In this document: piece by piece, positions 40,610 through 47,956 of the stretch
Position numbering within the stretch: position 1 is the stretch's first letter
Layout of the letters: every line of letters begins with the position of its first letter
Source: CAYWVR01 sp964461715
Lineage (GTDB): Bacteria; Planctomycetota; Phycisphaerae; FEN-1346
DNA: 63,717 nt
Assembly (NCBI GenBank): GCA_964461715.1
Contig: CAYWVR010000021.1
Coordinates: forward strand, 1 to 63,717
Direction: 5' to 3'
Position numbers and translations under genes: made by a program
Notes under the pieces: model-generated
What the model was told of the DNA's origin: nothing
Seen by the model: the letters and a program-made list of their open reading frames with translations, nothing else
The model's database searches: none

Positions 40610-41586
40610 GACGCCGCGCCGCACAATCCGGCTTCGCGCTCCTCGTGGCGCTGGTGCTCGTTCTGCTGGCGGGCGTCGCGCTGGCGGGGATCGCCCGCCG
40701 CAGCACCGTGGCCGCCCTCGAAGCGCGCTCTGCCGCCGAGGACCTCCGGCGCCGATGGGCCGTCGCGAGTTGCCGGGCCACACTCCTGCCCCGCGTCGAG
40801 CGGGTGCTCCGGGAGGCCGAGGGACGCCTCGTCGATCTCGACGAGGGCGAGGAGCCCCCGTCCGAGGATGCCTATGGCCGTCCCGTGCCCGAGAAGCGCA
40901 TCATCTGCCGCCTCGCCGGCCTCGAATACGAGCTCGTGATGACCGACGAACAGGCCAAGCTGAACGTGAACCGCCTCGTCGAATCGCTCGATCCGGACGA
41001 GGCCGAAGCCGCCGTCGAGGCCCTCATCCGCGGCGCCGCGGGCGCCGTCCCGGCCGACGTCCGACTTCGCCCCATCCCCGACGACGAGGATGAGGCCGAC
41101 GAGCCGGACGCCGCCGTGGGCCTGCCCCCGGTCGGCGCGTACGGCCAGGTCTTCCAGGACGTCCCGCCCGAGCGGCTGCTCGGTCTCCGGCCGGGCGAGG
41201 GGCTGGCCTCGAACCTGACCTGCTGGGGTCGCACCCAGGTCCACTTGGCCCGGGCCTCCGCCCGCGCCATCGAGGGGGCCTGTGGCGAGGCGGTCGATCC
41301 GAGGGCCGTGCGGGCCCTTATCGAGGCCCGGAACCGGCGCCCCTTCCGATCCCCCGCCATGCTCATGGGCGGCCTGGACCAGGTGGACGCCGACGAGCGC
41401 GGCAAGCTGGCGGGCCACGTGACCGGCGAGTCCTTCTGTCACGGGCTCTGGATCATCGCGCGCGGCACGCAGCGCGACTGGCACACGCTGGTCGTGGGCA
41501 TCTCAACCCGGGACCGCTCCGGCCGGGACGAAGAGGTTCACGACGACGCCCGACGCGTCGTGGAACGCTACGAGTTCTCATGGTGA
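40606..41586 (+). CDS. gspK: Minor pseudopilin GspK-like
   Basis: 326 residues. Leader and helix SGFALLVALVLVLLAGVALA, with G|F before ALLV (GspK-type: no Glu5), then the GspK pattern of a large alpha domain including YELVMTDEQAKLNVNRLVES and, near the end, helix-hairpin-helix-like stretches (RALIEARNRRPFRSPAMLMG). As the largest tip pseudopilin it caps the pseudopilus. The lack of Glu5 is normal in GspK. Start ATG 40606 overlaps gspJ's TGA by 4 bases. The gap to the next gene is 4 bases. Confidence 0.87.
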   Translation: MRRRAAQSGFALLVALVLVLLAGVALAGIARRSTVAALEARSAAEDLRRRWAVASCRATLLPRVERVLREAEGRLVDLDEGEEPPSEDAYGRPVPEKRIICRLAGLEYELVMTDEQAKLNVNRLVESLDPDEAEAAVEALIRGAAGAVPADVRLRPIPDDEDEADEPDAAVGLPPVGAYGQVFQDVPPERLLGLRPGEGLASNLTCWGRTQVHLARASARAIEGACGEAVDPRAVRALIEARNRRPFRSPAMLMGGLDQVDADERGKLAGHVTGESFCHGLWIIARGTQRDWHTLVVGISTRDRSGRDEEVHDDARRVVERYEFSW

Positions 41587-41590
41587 CCGG

Positions 41591-42121
41591 ATGAACGTGC
41601 GACAGCGAAAACGGCTCATCGCCCTGGCGGCGGCCCTAGTGGGGCTGGCCGCCGCGGGCGTCCTCGTGGCCGGGTTTCTCGTTCCGGTGACGGTGCCCGT
41701 GCACGAGGTCGCCCCCGCCTCCGACGGCCCCGACGTCGCGCCGAATCCGAACGGTGACCAGGCCCCCGCCCGCGACGGGTCTCTTCCGGCTCTTCCGGCC
41801 CTTCCGACCCTCCAGCGTCTCTGCGGCCGGAACCTTCGCCGCCCCCTCTACGACCCGCCGCCCGTGGCCCGGGCCGCGGCCCCGAAGCCCGCCATGACCG
41901 TCCAGTTCATCGGCACCGTCATCGAGCCCGGCCAGTCCGTGGCCATGTTCCGCAAGTCCGACGGCAGCATCGCGTGGTGCGCCCCGGGCGAGAGCGTCGA
42001 GGACGCCGGGTCCGAGGTCCGCGTCACGAGCGTCGAGTACGACAAGGTCACGGTCCAGTTCGCGGGCGAGTCCCGCGAGCTCGTCATCGCCCCCGAGACG
42101 CCGCCCGGAGGGACGCCGTGA
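41591..42121 (+). CDS. Short GspC-like bitopic protein
   Basis: 176 residues. One transmembrane helix near 10-32 (IALAAALVGLAAAGVLVAGF), a Pro/Asp-rich linker, then a small beta domain about 95-170 (MTVQFIGTVIEPGQSVAMFR ... VRVTSVEYDKVTVQFAGESR). That is the layout of GspC's HR domain, the part that binds the secretin N0 domain. The usual PDZ or coiled-coil C-terminal domain is absent. It occupies the unorthodox position after gspK rather than before gspD. I therefore call it a GspC-like clamp protein with reduced length; an unrelated pilus assembly PilP-like protein is the alternative, as PilP has a similar fold and size. Confidence 0.7.
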   Translation: MNVRQRKRLIALAAALVGLAAAGVLVAGFLVPVTVPVHEVAPASDGPDVAPNPNGDQAPARDGSLPALPALPTLQRLCGRNLRRPLYDPPPVARAAAPKPAMTVQFIGTVIEPGQSVAMFRKSDGSIAWCAPGESVEDAGSEVRVTSVEYDKVTVQFAGESRELVIAPETPPGGTP

Positions 42122-43503
42122 GCGACCGGTTCGTCATCTTCGTCGGCGAGGCCGCCTGGCGCGTGGGATGCGTTGCCGAGGACGGGACCGCGCGCATCGA
42201 GCCCGTCCGCTTCCCCGAGGAGGCCGACCTCGAGGCCCGCGTCGCCGCCGCCCGGCAGCATCTCGTGGACGCGGGGTACGCCGACGAGCCCGTGCTGGTG
42301 GCCCTGCCGTCGTCCTGGTGCCTCTGCGCAACCCTCTCGACCGAGGACCTGGAACGCACCGGACGCCGTCGCGCCATGGGCTTCCGGCTGGAGGAGCACC
42401 TGCCTATCTCCGCCGAGGAGGTGGTGGCCGATTACAGCGAGCCGCGCGAGGGCGAGGCCCTCGGCGTCGCCGCCGAGATCGGCCGCCTCGAAGCGATGAT
42501 CGAGGCCCTGGAGGCCGCCCGGATCGACGTGCGCCACGTCGCCCCGACGGCCTTGCTGGCGGCGGCTCGAGTCGCCGAGACGCATCCGGAGGCCGAGCTG
42601 GTCCTTGCCGGGCCCGCCCCGGACGAGGGGCGCGACCCCGAGGGCGGCTACGATCTCGTGGCGCTCGCCGGGGGAGAGCCGGCCCACTGGCTCTGGCTGG
42701 GCGACGACGAGGCCGCCGTCGCCGACCGTCTCGTCGCCGCCGCCGACCACGAGGGCCCGCTCCGGATCGCCCTGATCGGCCGCGACGACCCCGTCCGGGA
42801 TGTCTGCGCCGAAATGGAGGTCCTCGATGCGGCCGAGGACTCGCCCCGGAGGCGCGACGAGGCCGCCGCCCTCCATGCCGCCCGCGTTCTCGAAGGGGCC
42901 GCGAGCCTCTGGATCGATCTTCGATGCGATGCCCTGGCCGCGCCCGACCGGTACCGGGCATACCGCAAGCCCGTCACGGCCCTGGTGGCGGCGGGGATCG
43001 CGCTCTTGGTGAGCGTCTCGGTGGTGATGCAGTGGCGGGGCCGCCGCTACGAGGCCCTCGCCCGCGCCGCTCGAGACGCGCAGGTTGAGGTCTTCCGCGA
43101 GGCCCTGCCGGAGCAGCGCCGCATCCCGGCGAGCATCAAGTCCCGCCTCGCCGGCGAACGCCGCACCCTCGCGGGGCTCGGCGGCAAGGTGTCGGCGGAC
43201 GAGGCGGCGGCCCGGGCCCGGAAGGGCTCGGCCCTGGCCCATCTGGCCGCCGTGCTCGAGAGCCTGCCCGCGGACCTGCGGTTCCGCATCGTGGACCTCA
43301 ATATCGAACCCGACCGCATCCGCATCGACGGCCAGGCTCGGAGCCACGCCGAGGCCGAGCGGGTGGCCATGGCCCTGCGCGGGGCGGGCAGATACGACGT
43401 CAAGCCGCCCAAGACCCGGGCCCTCGATGCCCGCAGCGTCAGCTTCCTCTTCACCGCCACGCCCGTCGGTTCGGCCGCCGAGGCCGGGGAGGCGACGCCA
43501 TGA
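42118..43503 (+). CDS. gspL: GspL-like assembly protein (actin-like domain plus membrane helix)
   Basis: 461 residues, GTG start inside a GTGA overlap. The N-terminal cytoplasmic part (about 1-290) has an actin/PilM-like pattern: strand-loop VALPSSWCLCATLSTEDLER, LEEHLPISAEEVVADY, then DVRHVAPTALLAAARV. A transmembrane helix follows at about 285-305 (VTALVAAGIALLVSVSVVMQ), then a periplasmic coiled coil and a small ferredoxin-like domain (about 385-450, DLRFRIVDLNIEPDRIRIDG). This is GspL's layout: it recruits GspE to the membrane and binds GspM. Some T2SS/T4P-like systems have split PilM+PilN instead; here they are fused. Confidence 0.85.
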   Translation: MSDRFVIFVGEAAWRVGCVAEDGTARIEPVRFPEEADLEARVAAARQHLVDAGYADEPVLVALPSSWCLCATLSTEDLERTGRRRAMGFRLEEHLPISAEEVVADYSEPREGEALGVAAEIGRLEAMIEALEAARIDVRHVAPTALLAAARVAETHPEAELVLAGPAPDEGRDPEGGYDLVALAGGEPAHWLWLGDDEAAVADRLVAAADHEGPLRIALIGRDDPVRDVCAEMEVLDAAEDSPRRRDEAAALHAARVLEGAASLWIDLRCDALAAPDRYRAYRKPVTALVAAGIALLVSVSVVMQWRGRRYEALARAARDAQVEVFREALPEQRRIPASIKSRLAGERRTLAGLGGKVSADEAAARARKGSALAHLAAVLESLPADLRFRIVDLNIEPDRIRIDGQARSHAEAERVAMALRGAGRYDVKPPKTRALDARSVSFLFTATPVGSAAEAGEATP

Positions 43504-44033
43504 GTCCTCACGTGCGACGCGCCGCCCTGATCGGCGTCCTCGGCGTCATGCTGGCCGTGACGGCCGCCTGGAATGCCCAGTACATGCTCGGGAAACACGA
43601 CGCCGCCCGCCGGGCGGCCGAGGACCTGGCCGCCTGCCGCCGCCTGGCCAAGGACATCCGGGCCCTGCGGACCGAGCCGAAGGTCGCGTCGATCGAGGCG
43701 ATGGGCGTCCAGGAGCTGGGGGCGTGCGTCGAGGCCGCCTCCCGGCGGGCCGGCTTCGCTCCGGATGCCCTGCAGGGCATCTTTCCACAGGCCCCGCGCC
43801 GCGTCGGCGCGTCGCCCTATCTCCAGAAGCCGACGGCCCTCTCCCTCCAGAACGTCACCCTCGTGCAGCTCGGCACGTTCCTCCATCATCTGACCGCCGA
43901 GACGGGCCTGAGCGTGCAGGACGTGCGCCTCAGAATCCCCCACGGGGCCGAAGAGGGCCGGACGTGGAACGTCGAAACGACCGTCTTGAGCCTGATCTAC
44001 GCGCCGGCCGAGCCGGCAAACCGAGGTGAATGA
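43500..44033 (+). CDS. gspM: GspM/PilO-like inner-membrane protein
   Basis: 177 residues. One transmembrane helix at about 8-26 (ALIGVLGVMLAVTAAWNAQY), a coiled coil to about 60, then a ferredoxin-like periplasmic domain (about 70-170, with ALSLQNVTLVQLGTFLHHLT and NVETTVLSLIY). GspM and GspL form the complex that couples ATPase and pseudopilus; position after gspL fits. Overlaps gspL by 4 bases. Identification rests mainly on position and topology; the sequence itself is not very close to E. coli GspM. Confidence 0.78.
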   Translation: MSPHVRRAALIGVLGVMLAVTAAWNAQYMLGKHDAARRAAEDLAACRRLAKDIRALRTEPKVASIEAMGVQELGACVEAASRRAGFAPDALQGIFPQAPRRVGASPYLQKPTALSLQNVTLVQLGTFLHHLTAETGLSVQDVRLRIPHGAEEGRTWNVETTVLSLIYAPAEPANRGE

Positions 44034-44034
44034 C

Positions 44035-44649
44035 ATGAAACCCCAAGCGCACATTCTTGTGATCGTGGGACTTCTGGCCGTGATGCCGGCCCTCGGCGGA
44101 TGCGGAGGGGCCCTGACCGGGTCCTTCCTCGACGGGGCCCATCGCACGGTCGTCGCCGAGGTCGCCCGCGACACCGAGACCGCCCGCCTCGCCAACGACC
44201 GGGGTCTCGATCACCTCGATCGCGGCGAACTGGCCGAGGCCGAGAAAGCCTTCAAACTGGCCGTGGCCGCCGACGTCGAGTTCGGGCCCGCCTACAACAA
44301 CCTCGGCATGGTCTACTACAAGCAGCGCCTCTGGTACGCCGCCGCCAAGACCTTCGAGGACGCCGCCCGGCTCCTGCCCCGCCACGCCGAGCCGCAGAAC
44401 AACCTCGGCCTCGTGCTGGAGCAGGCGGGCCATCTCGACTGGGCCGTCGATTACTACCGGCGGGCCGTCGAGCTCGACCCCGAGAACATCGTCTACCGGG
44501 CGAACCTGGCCCGAACGCTGGTCCAGCGCGGCGATGGGACGGACGAGCTCCGGACGCTCCTCGGCCAGGTCCAGCTCCAGGACGCCCGCCCCGAGTGGCG
44601 TCCCTGGGCCCGCCGCCAACTCGCCCGCCTCGGGCCGCGCGAGAAGTAG
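44035..44649 (+). CDS. TPR lipoprotein closing the Ton-secretion run
   Basis: 204 residues. Lipoprotein signal with lipobox ALGGC (Cys about 24), then three or four TPR repeats (ANDRGLDHLDRGELAEAEKA, FGPAYNNLGMVYYKQRLWYA, AEPQNNLGLVLEQAGHLDWA, AVDYYRRAVELDPENIVYRA). These TPR lipoproteins often act as pilotins (PilF/PilW-like) that help secretin assembly, so it may be the missing pilotin of this system; that is inference. Start at ATG 44035 with GAGGTG 6 bases upstream, 1 base after gspM; GTG 44026 is an alternative. Last gene before a tRNA promoter. Confidence 0.82.
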   Translation: MKPQAHILVIVGLLAVMPALGGCGGALTGSFLDGAHRTVVAEVARDTETARLANDRGLDHLDRGELAEAEKAFKLAVAADVEFGPAYNNLGMVYYKQRLWYAAAKTFEDAARLLPRHAEPQNNLGLVLEQAGHLDWAVDYYRRAVELDPENIVYRANLARTLVQRGDGTDELRTLLGQVQLQDARPEWRPWARRQLARLGPREK

Positions 44650-44660
44650 CGGCCGGACGC

Positions 44661-44689
44661 TTGACACGGCGGCCGCCCGCCACCATAAT
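44661..44689 (+). promoter_or_regulatory. Consensus sigma70 promoter of the tRNA gene
   Basis: TTGACA (44661-44666), exactly 17 bases, CATAAT (44684-44689); the tRNA begins 10 bases on. Best promoter match in the window. Confidence 0.85.
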
Positions 44690-44698
44690 ACGCCGGAT

Positions 44699-44776
44699 CG
44701 GGGCGTGGCGCAGCCTGGATAGCGCGCTTGACTGGGGGTCAAGAGGTCGCTGGTTCGAATCCAGTCGCCCCGACCA
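44699..44776 (+). tRNA. tRNA-Pro (anticodon GGG)
   Basis: 78 bases including an encoded CCA at 44774-44776. Acceptor stem CGGGGCG (44699-44705) pairs with CGCCCCG (44766-44772); the anticodon arm is CTTGA-CTGGGGG-TCAAG with anticodon GGG (reads CCC/CCU); the T-arm contains GGTTCGAATCC. Preceded by its own promoter and followed by an integrase-like fragment, so its 3' end is a plausible integration target. Confidence 0.95.
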
Positions 44777-44871
44777 TTGTAACCGAAGCGTTGACAATAG
44801 GTTGACGCTTACCGGCCCGCGGCGGGCCGTGCGGTCCGAAAACGGTAGGACTACCGTCGAAGGAGCCCCGC

Positions 44872-45138
44872 ATGGCCCGCCGTCGTCACGTCCCGAAGCT
44901 CCAGCACCACAAGGCTTCCGGCCAGGCCCGCGTCACCGTGGCCGGGCGCGACCGCCACATCGGGCCGTGGGGATCGGCCCAGGCCGCCCGCGCCTACGCC
45001 CGCATCCTCGCCGAGGACGAGGGACGGGCGGTGCGAAAGAAACGCGGCGAGCCGGGAGACCCGCCGCGCAAAGGGTTGTCGCGTTCGGCGTGCGCTACAG
45101 ATTCAGCGGCGAGACGTAGTCGCCCTGGACGGCCTTGA
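44872..45138 (+). pseudogene. Integrase N-terminal fragment next to tRNA-Pro
   Basis: 88 codons behind AAGGAG. Residues 1-50 (PKLQHHKASGQARVTVAGRD, HIGPWGSAQAARAYARIL) match the short N-terminal SAM-like arm that planctomycete tyrosine recombinases carry; the catalytic domain is missing. After about residue 52 the sequence becomes a basic, low-complexity tail that overlaps the 3' end of the PEP carboxykinase gene (stop at 45095) on the other strand. An inverted repeat ACGGTAG-GA-CTACCGT (44842-44857) lies just upstream. The gene is likely the remains of an element that used the tRNA as attachment site. No second copy of the tRNA 3' end is visible in the window. Confidence 0.55.
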
Positions 45139-46969
45139 GGGCTTCGAGGCGCTTGCGTTGGGCGACGATTTGCTCGAAGACCTCGCCGGGCGTGTCCTTC
45201 GTGTCGCGGTAGATGGCCTCGATGCGGTCGAGCTTCGCGAGGTTCTCGGGGATGCGGATCGTGAACTGCTCGACGTAGTCGGACTCCGGGTAGTGCTTGT
45301 CGAGGACCTCCCTGAAGAGCGGGACGAGGTCGGCGTGCAGGGGGATGAGGCCGGTGGGGGCCTCGACGGCCTCCAGCTCGCCGTGGACCCGCCGCTCCAT
45401 CCATTTGATCCAGACGTGCTTGTCGAGCTTGCCGTTCAGGAACTCGCCCTGCTCGTCCCTGAGCCAGTAGTTTGTGCCGAAGACGAGGGGCACGCGCTCG
45501 ACCTTTCCGGCGAACTCCAGGTGGTTCTTGACATAGGTCGCCACGGGGATGGCAAGGAACTGGAGGTTCGACATGAGGTCGAACTTCCGGATGCCCTGCT
45601 CGCCGAGGGTGGCGGCGGTGGTCTCGGATTCGAGGCTCGCCCCGAAGGACACCACCCCGTGAACCCAGTCGAAGCTCTGCTGGACCGGGACGGCGGTGTC
45701 GGAGTCACGGCCGCCGTAGATGATGCCCGCGACGGCCACGCCCTCGGGATCGTCGAGTTTCGAGTCGCAGTTCTCGAGGGCGTGGATGGCCACGGTGTAG
45801 CGGGCGTTCTTGTGGGAGGGGGGGACCGGCTCGCCCTTGGCGTCGGTCATGCCCTTGTGCCATTCGCCGACGAAGTTCTGCCCCGAGTCGGGGACCTCCT
45901 GGCCCATGCCCAGCCAGTAGGGCTTGCCTTCGTGGACGAGGACGTTCGAGAAGATGACCTCGCCGGGCGAGGTGAGGACGTCGTGGATGACGGGATCGTC
46001 GTCGGCGTTGACGTCGCGGATGATGCCGAAGATGCCGCTCTCGACGTTGACGGCCCGCACGTCGCCGCCGATGGCCCGCAGATAGGCGATGTCGTCGCCG
46101 ACGATGCTCTCGCCGGGAAGCATGGCCGTCGAGGTCTTGCCGCAGGCGCTCGGGAACGCGCCCGTGAAGTAGGTGCGGCGCCCGCCGCCCGCGCCGTGGA
46201 CGCCCATGACGAACATGTGCTCGGCCAGCCAGCCCTCGCGGTCGGCCCGGCGGATCGCCAGGCGCAGCGACAGCTTCTTCAGGCCGATCGTGTTGCCGCC
46301 GTATTGCGTGTTGACGCTGTAGACCATGTCCTCGAGGATGTCGATGTAGACGCGCCGCTTGTCCACCTCGGCGCTGGTGTTGCGCTCGGTGAGGCGGCCG
46401 GCGGAGTGGACGAAGCGAAAGAAGTCGTCCGGGTCGGCCAGCCGCTTCATCTGCTCGTAGCCGGGCCGGTAGAGCAGGTCCTCGGAGTGCGCGACATAGG
46501 CCGAATCCGTGCACTGGACGCACGAGAGGCTGAACGGCGAGTCCACCGGCCCGAGGCAGTAGAAGCGAACGTACATCATCTTGCCCGCCATGGCCCCGTC
46601 CAGCAGCCCCCGCACTTCTTCGAGCCCCGCGTCGCGCTCGATGGAATTGAGCTGCGGCCCGAGCACCACACCCTCCGGAAGGAGGTACTTGGTGGCCTTC
46701 GTGTCGCGGGCCTGGTCGTTCGGCCCGTCGAAGTGGGCGGTGTGGCCTTCGGTCTCGAGGGGAACCTCTTCGCCGGCCTCGATGGCGCGGCGGCGGATCC
46801 ATGCGATGTCCTCGTCCGAATCGTCGCAGACCTTGACCGACTCGGGCTTGCCAAGGCGGACGGCGTCGGCGACAAAAGCGAAGAGCTTCTCGTTGGCGAG
46901 GGCGTCGAGCTTGGCGAAGCCGACCTCGTCCATGGCCGGGCGTAGAACGTCGGCGTAACGTGCGTCCAT
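45095..46969 (-). CDS. pckG: Phosphoenolpyruvate carboxykinase (GTP)
   Basis: 624 residues, GTP-dependent class. Central ATP/GTP phosphate loop FPSACGKTSTAM (lysine near residue 280), PEPCK signature region NVLVHEGKPYWLGMG followed by QEVPDSGQNFVGEW, and the C-terminal part IKWMERRVHGELEA. Converts oxaloacetate and GTP to phosphoenolpyruvate, linking the TCA cycle to gluconeogenesis or, in reverse, carboxylation. Start at ATG 46969 behind GGGAG; a second in-frame ATG at 46987 would add six residues. Promoter at 47083-47111. Its 3' end overlaps the integrase fragment. Full length for the family. Confidence 0.95.
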   Translation of the reverse strand: MDARYADVLRPAMDEVGFAKLDALANEKLFAFVADAVRLGKPESVKVCDDSDEDIAWIRRRAIEAGEEVPLETEGHTAHFDGPNDQARDTKATKYLLPEGVVLGPQLNSIERDAGLEEVRGLLDGAMAGKMMYVRFYCLGPVDSPFSLSCVQCTDSAYVAHSEDLLYRPGYEQMKRLADPDDFFRFVHSAGRLTERNTSAEVDKRRVYIDILEDMVYSVNTQYGGNTIGLKKLSLRLAIRRADREGWLAEHMFVMGVHGAGGGRRTYFTGAFPSACGKTSTAMLPGESIVGDDIAYLRAIGGDVRAVNVESGIFGIIRDVNADDDPVIHDVLTSPGEVIFSNVLVHEGKPYWLGMGQEVPDSGQNFVGEWHKGMTDAKGEPVPPSHKNARYTVAIHALENCDSKLDDPEGVAVAGIIYGGRDSDTAVPVQQSFDWVHGVVSFGASLESETTAATLGEQGIRKFDLMSNLQFLAIPVATYVKNHLEFAGKVERVPLVFGTNYWLRDEQGEFLNGKLDKHVWIKWMERRVHGELEAVEAPTGLIPLHADLVPLFREVLDKHYPESDYVEQFTIRIPENLAKLDRIEAIYRDTKDTPGEVFEQIVAQRKRLEALKAVQGDYVSPLNL

Positions 46970-47082
46970 GATTCTCCCGTCTTTCATCTGGGTCCCCCCG
47001 ACCGGTTGCCGGGGGCTTTCCGTGCCACGCGGCAGAAAGGCCGGGCGAGGTCGGGTGACGTGTCCCCCTTGAAGCGGTCAAG

Positions 47083-47111
47083 AGTATAGGGACAAAAGGG
47101 GACCCTGTCAA
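47083..47111 (-). promoter_or_regulatory. Promoter of pckG
   Basis: Minus strand TTGACA (47106-47111), 17-base spacer, TATACT (47083-47088), leaving a leader of about 105 bases before ATG 46969. Confidence 0.75.
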
Positions 47112-47137
47112 CGCCCTGGCGAGGTGGGGAGTGCCTC

Positions 47138-47227
47138 GGGGGGCCTGGCCACGCGGTTTCTCGTGGCCAGGCCCCCCACCAGGCCGCCCTGACGCAAGCA
47201 TGCCCACGCAGGACCGCGTGGGCATGC
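47138..47227. repeat. Composite two-hairpin palindromic element (copy 3, best preserved)
   Basis: Hairpin A: perfect 16-bp stem, left arm 47138-47153 (GGGGGGCCTGGCCACG), right arm 47162-47177. After 20 bases hairpin B: GCATGCCCACGC (47198-47209) / GCGTGGGCATGC (47216-47227), perfect 12 bp. Lies upstream of the pckG promoter and downstream of the H1-like gene's terminator. Confidence 0.85.
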
Positions 47228-47247
47228 AAGCCGCCATGCACGGGCGC

Positions 47248-47290
47248 AAAAAAACGCCGGGAGATCCGCCAGTCGCGTCGGATCTCCCGG
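47248..47290 (-). terminator. Rho-independent terminator of the H1-like gene
   Basis: Perfect 12-bp stem CCGGGAGATCCG / CGGATCTCCCGG (47257-47268 and 47279-47290), 10-base loop, followed on the minus strand by seven T (47248-47254). Located 38 bases after the stop of the gene at 47329. Confidence 0.88.
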
Positions 47291-47328
47291 GAAACTCGTG
47301 GGCGTTGGCCTGTCGGGCCGAGCCCGGT

Positions 47329-47679
47329 TCAGCGGCGCTTGGCCTTCTTCTTCTTGGCCTTCTTCTTGGGGGCCTTTTTCTTGGCGGTCTTCTTCTTGGC
47401 GGCCTTGCGCTTGGCCTTCTTCTTCTTGGCGGNNNNNNNNNNNNNNNNNNNNNNNNNNNNNNNNNNNNNNNNNNNNNNNNNNNNNNNNNNNNNNNNNNNN
47501 NNNNNNNNNNNNNNNNNNNNNNNNNNNNNNNNCTTCTTCTTGGCGGTCTTCTTCTTGGTCTTCTTCTTGGCCGTCTTCTTCTTGGCGGCCTTGCGCTTCA
47601 CCTTCTTTTTCTTGGCGGTCTTCTTCTTGGGAGCCTTCTTCTTGGCGGTCTTCTTTTTCGCCTTCTTCTTCTTCGCCAT
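47329..47679 (-). CDS. Histone H1-like Lys/Ala-rich protein, broken by an assembly gap
   Basis: Almost only Lys, Ala and a few Thr, Pro, Arg and Val in repeats such as AKKKTAKKKAPKKK; the visible parts read through the 100-N run in the same frame on both sides, but the true gap length is unknown. Such proteins are DNA-condensing histone H1-like proteins known from Planctomycetes, Chlamydiae and others. ATG 47679 has AAGGAGG eight bases upstream (the TTG at 47682 is not needed). It has its own promoter (47786-47814) and terminator (47248-47290), so it is a monocistronic, probably highly expressed gene. Exact length cannot be given. Confidence 0.8.
   Translation of the reverse strand: MAKKKKAKKKTAKKKAPKKKTAKKKKVKRKAAKKKTAKKKTKKKTAKKKXXXXXXXXXXXXXXXXXXXXXXXXXXXXXXXXXXAKKKKAKRKAAKKKTAKKKAPKKKAKKKKAKRR
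47433..47532. other. Assembly gap (100 N)
   Basis: Placeholder of 100 N in the middle of the KKKA-type repeats of the H1-like gene; the repeat nature explains the break. Confidence 0.95.
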
Positions 47680-47785
47680 CAAGATACCTCCTTATCCCAA
47701 GGACCTGCGGCCTATGACGCCTCCTGTTTCCTCTCGCTTCGACCCCTCGGGAAAGACATGTTCGCCGACGCGCCTGTTCCCGTCG

Positions 47786-47814
47786 ATGCTAGATGCGGCG
47801 CGCGCGTGTGTCAA
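47786..47814 (-). promoter_or_regulatory. Promoter of the H1-like gene
   Basis: Minus strand TTGACA (47809-47814), 17-base spacer, TAGCAT (47786-47791); leader about 100 bases to ATG 47679. Confidence 0.6.
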
Positions 47815-47956
47815 CAACTTTTTGCATCGCGCCCGCGCTCCTTTTTTCGCGCGGCGCCGGACGCTGTTGCGGTCCTTGCCGGTTATCGGTCCGAGGGCGC
47901 GCCGCTCTTGACAAAAAGCGCGCAGCGATGAGAGGCCCATCAAGACATGCGCACAA

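Noticed and set aside
44699..44776. Complete integrated element at tRNA-Pro
   Set aside because: No duplicate of the tRNA 3' end and only an integrase stub; at most a scar.
47329..47911. Plus-strand hydrophobic (Phe/Leu/Ala) frames across the second gap
   Set aside because: They are the complement of the Lys/Ala repeat gene; promoter, ribosome-binding site and terminator all support the minus strand.
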